Positions 1-5,022 of a DNA stretch of 6,329 nucleotides are shown here, in pieces (position 1 is the stretch's first letter; each line of letters starts with the position of its first letter). The translations under genes were made by a program, and so were the position numbers. The notes under the pieces are model-generated. The model was given only the letters and a program-made list of their open reading frames with translations, was not told where the DNA came from and made no database searches. Origin of the DNA: JBBRNH01 sp038247465 (GTDB taxonomy: Bacteria; Bacteroidota; Bacteroidia; Cytophagales; Spirosomataceae); NCBI GenBank assembly GCA_038247465.1, contig JBBRUV010000288.1, positions 1 to 6,329 of the forward strand, written 5' to 3'.

Positions 1-400
1 CCTCATCAGTTTTATGAATCGGGAAAATTCCGAACGAGGTTGATTTCCGACGGCTCACGTCGCCTAACTGCCAGTGACCCATTGCCAACTGAAACGAGTG
101 GCAAATCAGGAACACAAATTTTTTCTGTTCCTGCGTCTGATTCCAGTCCCAAAGTTGATCGAGGAGGGCGAAAAACGGCGTTTCCCAGCCTTCGCCGATG
201 GGCATCGGAATCCCCGGTCCGCCGGTTGAGAGATACAGATCATAACTCAAATCGGGCAAATGATTTTCGGCCCGGACGTTAAAAATATCGAACGTCAGAT
301 CGGTGTTTTCTTGCCCGGCAACGAGCCGGATTAGCTGTTGGATACACCGCATTCCTTCGTTGGGGCGGTTGTCATACATATCCAGAATGGCAATCTTCAT
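1..400 (-). CDS. Class I glutamine amidotransferase (GMP synthase-like), partial at its 3' end
   Basis: This gene reads leftward from ATG at 400-398 and leaves the window after 133 codons with no stop. The protein starts MKIAILDMYDN. It has the STGGPGIP turn (residues 58-65) that precedes the nucleophile in class I amidotransferases, and a nucleophile-elbow motif ICHSFQ at 99-104 with Cys100 as the predicted catalytic cysteine. The family hydrolyses glutamine to glutamate and passes ammonia to a partner enzyme. The His-x-Glu part of the triad would lie further downstream, outside the window. The start is only 2 nt after the stop of the carboxylate-amine ligase gene (TGA-CT-ATG), so the two are almost certainly cotranscribed and translationally coupled. 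The ligase is an obvious candidate partner, but this is inference. Alternative: a stand-alone GATase-like hydrolase. The family call is firm and the substrate is unknown. Confidence 0.88.
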   Translation of the reverse strand, partial: MKIAILDMYDNRPNEGMRCIQQLIRLVAGQENTDLTFDIFNVRAENHLPDLSYDLYLSTGGPGIPMPIGEGWETPFFALLDQLWDWNQTQEQKKFVFLICHSFQLAMGHWQLGDVSRRKSTSFGIFPIHKTDE

Positions 401-402
401 AG

Positions 403-1500
403 TCAAAGCCCTGCGGCCGTTTCGGTAATAATATAATCAACAACCTGTTTAAGGTCTTCAGTCTCTTGATAGACAGTCAATTGGCGGTCGGCCCCGGTGC
501 CGGTTTCTAAGATTTTCAGCGCGTATTCACATTCGGTGCGGCTGCCGAGTTCATCCATCACATCGTCCACAAAATCAAGCAGTTCGTGAATAAGTGTGTG
601 CGTCGAAACTTCTTCCTGCTTGCCAAAATCAATCAGTTTACCGGCGATGCCGTAGCGGGCGGCCCGCCATTTGTTTTCGTTGAGCAGGTTTTTGTGGTAA
701 ATCCTGAATGTCAGGTTGCTCGACATGAGTTTGTAAATCTTCACCACGAGTGCCTGAAACAGAGCCGCGAGGCAGATGGTTTCGTCGGCCCGCATCGGCA
801 CGTCGCACACCCGAAACTCGATGGTATCGAAAAACGGGTGAACCCGAATGTCATAATAAATTTTCTTACCGTTGTCAATGCAACCCGTTTTGATAAGCAG
901 TGCCACGTAATCGTCGTATTCGTGAATACTGCTGAAAAAGTCGGGGATGCCCGTGCGCGGAAACTTATCGAACACCTTTGAGCGGTACGATTTAAAGCCC
1001 GTGTTGCGGCCCTGCCAAAACGGCGAGTTGGTGCTGAGGGCGTAGATGTGGGGCAAAAAATACCGCATCGTGTTCATGATGTGCAGACCCATGCTCCGGT
1101 TTTCCATGCCGACATGAACGTGCATCCCGAAGATGAGGTTCGAGCGGGCTACATCGCGCATTTCTTCGATAATCTGATCGTAGCGCGGGTGGGAGGTGAT
1201 GGGCTGGTCTTCCCAGCGCGAAAACGGGTGCGTACCGGCGGCTGCTACTTTCAGGTTCACCCGGTCGGCGAGTTCAATCACGAGTTTGCGGAGGTTGGTT
1301 ACTTCCTCGCGGGCTTCGTGAATATTGCGGCAGATGGCCGTGCCAACCTCCACCACCGACTGGTGCATTTCGGCCTTTACCTGCTCGTGGAGCTGGGTTT
1401 TGCCCCCTTCCACGATTTTTGACATATGCGACCGGAGGTCTCGCGTAACGGGGTCAATAGTCTGAAATTCTTCTTCGATTCCAAGCGTAAATGCGGGCAT
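403..1500 (-). CDS. Carboxylate-amine ligase, GCS2 / YbdK family (glutamate-cysteine ligase type 2-like)
   Basis: The 365-residue protein matches the usual length of this family (about 370). Motifs in order are GIEEEF (7-12), GTHPFS (89-94), FGMHVHVG (124-131), SPFWQGRNTGF (159-169), FPRTGIP (180-186), YDIRVHPFFDTIEFRVCDVP (216-235) and ENKWRAARYG (275-284), all hallmarks of ATP-dependent GCS2 ligases. These enzymes activate a carboxylate with ATP and condense it with an amine; E. coli YbdK has weak glutamate-cysteine ligase activity. The true substrate is not predictable here. I chose ATG 1500 because GIEEEF normally lies a few residues from the N-terminus. The frame stays open up to a TTG at 1545, which has an AAGGA about 7 nt upstream and would add 15 residues. 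The stop is 2 nt from the start of the next gene, a glutamine amidotransferase. No clear promoter is visible in the 128 nt upstream. Confidence 0.93.
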   Translation of the reverse strand: MPAFTLGIEEEFQTIDPVTRDLRSHMSKIVEGGKTQLHEQVKAEMHQSVVEVGTAICRNIHEAREEVTNLRKLVIELADRVNLKVAAAGTHPFSRWEDQPITSHPRYDQIIEEMRDVARSNLIFGMHVHVGMENRSMGLHIMNTMRYFLPHIYALSTNSPFWQGRNTGFKSYRSKVFDKFPRTGIPDFFSSIHEYDDYVALLIKTGCIDNGKKIYYDIRVHPFFDTIEFRVCDVPMRADETICLAALFQALVVKIYKLMSSNLTFRIYHKNLLNENKWRAARYGIAGKLIDFGKQEEVSTHTLIHELLDFVDDVMDELGSRTECEYALKILETGTGADRQLTVYQETEDLKQVVDYIITETAAGL

Positions 1501-1628
1501 TGAGCGGGTGAGTTTATGTCGGCTGGCGACGTAACAGATAGGCAAAGAAAGTCCTTTTTCGATTGGAGCAGGTAGAACAGGGCAAATTTTCTTGCGTTAA
1601 ATTACCCGTAGGCCAAATAAAATACAGC

Positions 1629-1664
1629 AGGCGGGCGCGGAACCTTTCGATTCCGCGCCCGCCT
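1629..1664 (-). terminator. Rho-independent terminator of the secreted CBM6/T9SS gene
   Basis: A perfect 14-bp inverted repeat (left arm 1629-1642, right arm 1651-1664, loop 1643-1650) is built on GGCGGGCGCGGAA and its complement. Read on the minus strand, the stem is followed by GCTGTATTTTATTT, a T-rich tail. The right arm overlaps the TAG stop (1663-1665) of the upstream minus-strand gene by 2 nt. It separates that gene from the carboxylate-amine ligase unit. Confidence 0.85.
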
Positions 1665-2805
1665 ACCGCATCAACAATACCCGGCCCGTCTGCGCTTTGC
1701 TACCATTACTAAGCGTGGCCCGACCAATCACCCGAATCAGATATAGCCCCGACGGTTCGCCCTCCATGTCCAGCACCTCGGTTTGGGTCGCGCCCGTGCC
1801 AACCACCGCCCGGCTTTGCAACACGGCCCCCGTCAGGCTCTGCACCAACAGACTACCCCGCTCACCAACGCCTAACCGGAACCGGCCCGACACCCGGCCC
1901 GATGATGGATTCGGGCTGATAACCAGACCTGTATCCGCGTCTTCAACTGGCTCTGATGAAGCCAAGCCAAGCCGATACCCCGCGCAATTCGTTGTCAGCG
2001 ACTGGCTTACTTCCGTGCCGCTCTGCCGGGCCTGAAACGTAAAGGTCGTGCCGTTGCGCTGATGGCTGGGAACGTTTAGCACGTTACCCGTTTCCCAATC
2101 CCGCAGGCCAATGGCCCGGTACTCTACTGTACTGCCGTTGCTGTTGACTACACTTAGCACTACGTTTCCGCTGCCACAATCGAGCGTGGGTGGGTTGAGG
2201 GCAAAACTACCCGACGGCGGGGTTGGTGGCGGTGTGCTGCCGCCATCAAGACAGATTTTATCGAGGGTGAAGCGGAAACCGCCCTGCACCCGGATAGTAT
2301 TGTTGCCCGCGTTGAGGACGAGGGTAACGGCGTTGCTGGCGGCAAACTGATTCCAGCCTCCGGTGGTACTGATGCCGTTGAGCCGGGCCACACTGCCGCC
2401 GTTGATGGCATGATCAATGTAGCCACCCGCTTCGCCCGACCCGTAATAAAAGGTGAGGGGAAAGTTGCCCGCCGAAGTCACGTTTACGGTAAAGTCCACG
2501 TAGCGGCTGGCCCCATCGAAACCGCCCACATACTGCCCGCCAGAGGCATTGCCGCCCGATGAGAGATCGGTGCCGGGGCTGCGGGAGCCGCTTTCTGCTT
2601 CGTAGCAACCGCCGGTTGGTGTTGGCGGCTCTGGTGGATCATTGGTATCGTTGACCAGCGTAAAGGGCAGGTTTACTGCCTGCGTGAGAATATAATTCCC
2701 TTGCGCGTTGCGGAGAATAGCCCGCCGTTGACCGCTAACCCCCGTAGAAATGCTTTGGTTGGTACTGACGGGAATGTTTAGATCGGCAAGCTGCCCATTA
2801 TCCAT
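1663..2805 (-). CDS. C-terminal fragment of a secreted protein: CBM6-like module plus T9SS sorting domain
   Basis: The 380-residue frame has no signal peptide of its own. Residues 1-50 look like the end of an Ig-like domain (ILRNAQGNYILTQ), followed by a Pro-rich linker (57-64). Residues 67-186 form a CBM6/CBM35-like carbohydrate-binding module: YEAESG start, ASGGQYVGGFDGASRYVDF, GWNQF, and NNTIRVQGGFRFTLDKICL at the end. A second linker TPPPTPP leads to a beta domain (201-275) with paired cysteines 210 and 274. Residues 293-380 are a type-A T9SS sorting domain (VISPNPSSG, then GLYLIRV, ending GRVLLMR). ATG 2805 overlaps the stop of the upstream frame (TAATG), so reinitiation is possible. However, the frame is better explained as the rear half of one gene with the 2805-3344 frame, broken by a 14-bp insertion. 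The intact product would be exported by Sec and T9SS to the cell surface or medium and bind polysaccharide. Confidence 0.82.
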   Translation of the reverse strand: MDNGQLADLNIPVSTNQSISTGVSGQRRAILRNAQGNYILTQAVNLPFTLVNDTNDPPEPPTPTGGCYEAESGSRSPGTDLSSGGNASGGQYVGGFDGASRYVDFTVNVTSAGNFPLTFYYGSGEAGGYIDHAINGGSVARLNGISTTGGWNQFAASNAVTLVLNAGNNTIRVQGGFRFTLDKICLDGGSTPPPTPPSGSFALNPPTLDCGSGNVVLSVVNSNGSTVEYRAIGLRDWETGNVLNVPSHQRNGTTFTFQARQSGTEVSQSLTTNCAGYRLGLASSEPVEDADTGLVISPNPSSGRVSGRFRLGVGERGSLLVQSLTGAVLQSRAVVGTGATQTEVLDMEGEPSGLYLIRVIGRATLSNGSKAQTGRVLLMR

Positions 2806-2812
2806 TATCCAT
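2795..2812 (-). repeat. 7-bp tandem repeat at the break between the two halves of the secreted gene
   Basis: On the plus strand CCATTAT occurs twice in tandem (2795-2801 and 2802-2808), followed by a partial copy CCAT (2809-2812). On the coding strand this is ATGGATA twice, then ATGG. It contains both the TAA that ends the upstream frame and the ATG that opens the downstream frame. Deleting both copies (14 bp) gives codons TAT GGG CAG CTT, which join the two frames as LTYG-QLADLN with no stop. Deleting one copy does not help, because the frame still meets TAA. Confidence 0.8.
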
Positions 2813-3344
2813 AGGTAAGAATTTGCCAGCTGTTAGAAGCCACTTTTTTTGACACAATCCCGTCTGTGCGAACCCGATTGGGTAAACCCTGCGCGTTCGA
2901 CTGACCGGCAATCAGATAGACATCACCGATGCCCACTTTTGACACCTGCACGAATGACGGATCACTGGAAACGTTTGGCATAGCCCGAACTTCCAGATCA
3001 TACCAACCCTTCGGAATGTCGGTGAAGCGGGCTTTGAGAAGTCCTTTAGTAAAGGTTTGCTGAACACTAATTGTGTAGGGTGTGCCACCCGTAAAATTTC
3101 CTGTTCTCACATCAAGCGGCCACAGTGTGGCCGTGATAGTGTAACCGCCGTTTTCATACCGTTTTGAGTTGAACGTTCCCAGAATGGTGATGTTCCCATT
3201 ATTGCTGGAACTGCGCTGAAAAATAGCGCCATCGTAGGGCCAGCTAATGTCGAAGCGCGGTGTTTCCTGAGCTACTGCCCAGGCACAGAAGAACTGGAGT
3301 GCTGCCCGCAGGGCGCACCGTCGGAAGTAAACCGAGATGTACAT
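2805..3344 (-). CDS. N-terminal fragment of a sialate O-acetylesterase-like (SASA/SGNH) secreted protein
   Basis: The 179-residue frame begins with a Sec signal peptide: basic FRRCALR, hydrophobic AALQFFCAWAVA, and a probable cut after AVA at residue 25. A beta-sandwich-like region follows (about 30-135: FDISWPYDGAIFQ, NITILGTF, GWYDLEVRA). Residues 139-153 (IGDVYLIAGQSNAQG) match the block I nucleophile motif of the SASA/SGNH esterase family, with Ser149 as the predicted nucleophile. These enzymes remove acetyl groups from sialic acids or other glycans. After this motif only 26 residues remain before TAA at 2807-2805, so the rest of the fold, including the Asp-x-x-His block, is missing. The fragment is probably inactive. 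It lies 32 nt downstream of the broken lipoprotein gene on the same strand; no terminator is visible between them. Confidence 0.75.
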   Translation of the reverse strand: MYISVYFRRCALRAALQFFCAWAVAQETPRFDISWPYDGAIFQRSSSNNGNITILGTFNSKRYENGGYTITATLWPLDVRTGNFTGGTPYTISVQQTFTKGLLKARFTDIPKGWYDLEVRAMPNVSSDPSFVQVSKVGIGDVYLIAGQSNAQGLPNRVRTDGIVSKKVASNSWQILTYG

Positions 3345-3376
3345 GGAGTTAGAAAATTAGAAATGAATAGAAAATA

Positions 3377-3976
3377 CTATGGACATTCGTACTCGTAATT
3401 CGACACTGACAAGTTCCTCAGACCGTATCCAAACGGCCATCGCTCATTAAGCCTCGTTCCGTATCCTACCCGGCGTTTGACCCGCCCGGCAGTATCGAAG
3501 AGATAATAATAATCTACCCGGTATTGCGGGCCGTCGTCGTAAATGATGCTGTTTTCAAGGATAGTAGTTTCGCTTGCAGGCAAATTCTGGCTTTGTGTTC
3601 CGTAGAAGGGTTTTAAGTTGGGTAAATTCAATCTATTGCTATAATATGTGTAATGATGTATAGACGTGTAATCACTAAAGTAATTTTTTGCTTCGATGAG
3701 ATTATTATTCTCAATTTTATAGCCATTGAATATTTTGGGCCGATCCGTCTTCTGTATGAGGTAACCGGCGGTATTGTAAATCCAGAGACCACCACCTAAA
3801 AACTCGTACTTAGCCAACCCCTGCTGGTTTAAGGGTATGCTGTCTAACCGAACTTGCGGTGGTTTATCGCTGTACAGGTATCGAGAATCCCTGTAAACGT
3901 ATTGAGGTGTGTACCTGTACCGCTCGTAATCAAAGCCATTCTGTAATGAATCCCGTATGTCAACCAACCGATTCAT
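3377..3976 (-). CDS. C-terminal part of a broken lipoprotein (after an in-frame amber codon)
   Basis: This 199-residue frame begins at an internal Met and is the continuation of the lipoprotein starting at 4297. The same frame is open upstream through TVYQYKYDS to a TAG at 4006-4004. The sequence is rich in Tyr and Asn and has YD-like strand motifs (YQYKYDSMNRLVDI, WIYNTAGYLIQK, YYYLFDTAGRVKRRV) seen in many uncharacterised Bacteroidota lipoproteins, probably forming a beta-sheet ladder. I do not recognise a specific function. The middle (about 3630-3770) is clearly more AT-rich than the flanking genes. On its own the fragment lacks an export signal, so if it is expressed by internal initiation it would stay in the cytoplasm. 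It ends 32 nt before the esterase-like frame. Confidence 0.65.
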   Translation of the reverse strand: MNRLVDIRDSLQNGFDYERYRYTPQYVYRDSRYLYSDKPPQVRLDSIPLNQQGLAKYEFLGGGLWIYNTAGYLIQKTDRPKIFNGYKIENNNLIEAKNYFSDYTSIHHYTYYSNRLNLPNLKPFYGTQSQNLPASETTILENSIIYDDGPQYRVDYYYLFDTAGRVKRRVGYGTRLNERWPFGYGLRNLSVSNYEYECP

Positions 3977-4003
3977 CGAATCGTATTTATACTGATAAAC
4001 GGT

Positions 4004-4006
4004 CTA
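4004..4006 (-). other. In-frame amber codon interrupting the lipoprotein gene
   Basis: On the minus strand the codons read GTG AGT ACC TAG ACC GTT TAT CAG TAT. The frame on both sides is identical and coding in character. Codon 98 of the lipoprotein is therefore a nonsense codon; CAG (Gln) to TAG is the simplest single change. Confidence 0.8.
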
Positions 4007-4297
4007 GGTACTCACTAAAAATTCTTTGCCGTTTATCGTCATTCGCTCCGGGATGTATCCGATGATATCAGCAGGGTATTTTATTTCCTCCCTCACAATC
4101 CGGCAACCGGGTGGGGCAAGCACAAATGGAACAACATTGCCCCAGGTGTCCACATTAGTAATGGGCAAACTGGCCATGCCAGAGGTCGGTGGGCTAACCA
4201 CCACTGGCGGTTTCACCGGCTCCACCTCCTTCTTGCAGCCAATGCCTACGCCCAATAGCGTCACAAACAGCAGACTGTATAGCAAAGTCGTTTTCAT
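4004..4297 (-). CDS. N-terminal part of a broken lipoprotein (97 residues before an amber codon)
   Basis: ATG 4297 is chosen because it gives a lipoprotein signal peptide: MKTT, hydrophobic LLYSLLFVTLLGVGIG, then Cys21 followed by KKEVE. The frame is open 37 codons further upstream, but those residues are not protein-like and would bury the signal. After a Pro/Val linker (22-40) comes a short region ending IPERMTINGKEFLVST, then TAG. The next codons in the same frame read TVYQYKYDS and continue into the 199-residue frame, so the intact protein would be about 306 residues, anchored in the outer membrane. The lipobox is unusual in having Gly at -3. The truncated product may still be exported as a short lipopeptide. 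A direct-repeat array lies 52-92 nt upstream. Function unknown. Confidence 0.75.
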   Translation of the reverse strand: MKTTLLYSLLFVTLLGVGIGCKKEVEPVKPPVVVSPPTSGMASLPITNVDTWGNVVPFVLAPPGCRIVREEIKYPADIIGYIPERMTINGKEFLVST

Positions 4298-4319
4298 GAT
4301 CTCATTGTGTTTTCTAAGA

Positions 4320-4327
4320 CAAAGGTC
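4320..4327 (-). promoter_or_regulatory. Possible -7 element of a Bacteroidota promoter for the lipoprotein gene
   Basis: The minus strand reads GACCTTTG, one mismatch from the Bacteroidota -7 consensus TAnnTTTG, 22 nt upstream of ATG 4297. No good TTTG element is seen about 20 nt further upstream, which would fit a promoter that depends on an activator bound at the adjacent repeat array. Based on consensus only. Confidence 0.3.
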
Positions 4328-4348
4328 AGAAAGAGTTTTTAAAATCAT

Positions 4349-4389
4349 GGGGTACACGTGGGGTACGTTTAGGGTACACGGTTGGGTAC
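4349..4389 (-). promoter_or_regulatory. Array of four direct GTACCC repeats, 11-12 bp spaced (candidate operator)
   Basis: On the plus strand GGGTAC occurs at 4350-4355, 4361-4366, 4372-4377 and 4384-4389; the first two are preceded by an extra G (GGGGTAC). Start-to-start spacing is 11, 11 and 12 bp, so all copies face the same side of the helix. The array lies in the 132-nt gap between the HTH gene and the lipoprotein gene, just upstream of the candidate promoter. Direct repeats with about 11-bp period are typical of PhoB/OmpR-type tandem binding. The neighbouring LuxR-type protein is a candidate binder by position only. Confidence 0.5.
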
Positions 4390-4429
4390 ATGAAACTATG
4401 TCCCCCAACGGGCTTTATCCGGTTGTTTG

Positions 4430-4723
4430 TCAGCCGGTTGCGGGCGGTTCCGTTGGGGCCGCGTCTGTACTCTTCTGCTCCGGTGGGGTTATCAGCCAGG
4501 GCGCAACGGCCTGCAACATGGTTTGAAAGGTGTGTTTACCGCCCTTTTTCTTTTTGGCAGTCGAGAGTTTGCGCCATTGCCGCAACAATCGTTTGCGGTA
4601 GGTCTGCACGGTGTCATAACTCAACGATAGTGCCTCGGCAATGTCCTGAATCCGGTCACAGATTACGCATTGTTCCAACACGCGCCGTTCGCAGGGCAGA
4701 ATAGTTTGCAAGAATGTAGCCAC
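4430..4723 (-). CDS. Small orphan LuxR/GerE-type helix-turn-helix DNA-binding protein
   Basis: The 97-residue protein consists of little more than a DNA-binding domain. LPCERRVLEQCVICDRIQDI (9-28) is the first part of a GerE-type domain, and IAEALSLSYDTVQTYRKRLL (28-47) is the helix-turn-helix with the recognition helix at about 36-47. A Lys-rich stretch (57-63, KKKKGGK), a short hydrophobic helix (65-78) and a Pro/Thr tail follow. There is no receiver or ligand domain. The start is GTG 4723; a TAA lies six codons upstream in the same frame, so no longer product is possible without readthrough. An in-frame ATG at 4762 runs into that TAA after seven codons. Eight C residues (coding strand) sit just upstream of the start. 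Cys11, Cys19 and Cys22 are close together, function unknown. It is a likely transcription factor acting on nearby genes, upstream of the repeat array. Confidence 0.75.
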   Translation of the reverse strand: MATFLQTILPCERRVLEQCVICDRIQDIAEALSLSYDTVQTYRKRLLRQWRKLSTAKKKKGGKHTFQTMLQAVAPWLITPPEQKSTDAAPTEPPATG

Positions 4724-5022
4724 CTTTCGGGGGGGGACTTACGGGGTAGAAGCAGGTAGCATAACGGAGTTGTGAGATGAAGTCTGCTTCAAATACAGGG
4801 TATAGCTGGTAACTAATGCGGTTATTATGTGAAGAAATTGTTAATTAATTGTACTCTTATATGCCAATACCAATGCCTGCCTGAGCGCACCAGTTGTCAG
4901 CGTCAACCAGATTCCTTTTGGCCGTAAATCGTTGCAGATAGCGACGAACAGAAAGCAGGATTCTAACACAGATTCTGAAACTTTCTTAACTTAGCTTGCA
5001 TAATTATTGCTGTGTTATTGAT
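4724..5022. other. Divergent intergenic region between the HTH gene and the PD40 gene
   Basis: These 299 nt separate genes transcribed away from each other, so they should hold both promoters. The segment is AT-rich in the centre (4801-4860, including TTAATTAA at 4841-4848) and just before the PD40 start (4981-5022). On the minus strand TGTATTTG at 4797-4790 is one mismatch from the Bacteroidota -7 consensus TAnnTTTG, 27 nt upstream of ATG 4762 and 66 nt upstream of GTG 4723. No convincing promoter is seen for the plus-strand gene. A G8 tract lies at 4729-4736. No tRNA, terminator hairpin or ORF of coding character is evident. Confidence 0.5.

Noticed and set aside
40..282. Plus-strand 80-residue frame at the left edge
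   Set aside because: It is antisense to the amidotransferase gene, which has the catalytic ICHSFQ motif and a coupled start.
586..1422. Two open frames on the plus strand (586-981 and 1048-1422)
   Set aside because: They lie wholly inside the well-supported ligase gene on the opposite strand and show no family motifs.
1545..1545. TTG at 1545 as the ligase start
   Set aside because: It would add 15 residues before the usual N-terminal motif. The AAGGA upstream is suggestive, but SD sequences are weak evidence in Bacteroidota.
1583..1617. Possible promoter for the ligase gene (minus strand TTTG at 1617-1614 and AAAATTTG at 1590-1583)
   Set aside because: The 23-nt spacing is longer than the usual Bacteroidota spacing and the -7 box has a mismatch at the key first T. 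Not strong enough to annotate.
2795..2812. Phase-variable contingency switch based on the 7-bp repeat
   Set aside because: Changing the copy number to one or three does not restore the frame, because the first unit itself carries TAA in the upstream frame; only complete loss of both units does.
4402..4432. Small inverted repeat just after the HTH stop, considered as a terminator
   Set aside because: The stem is only about six pairs with a bulge and is followed by G-rich sequence, not a T tract.
4026..4704. Several overlapping plus-strand frames across the lipoprotein/HTH region
   Set aside because: They are antisense to genes with clear motifs and have the composition of shadow frames.
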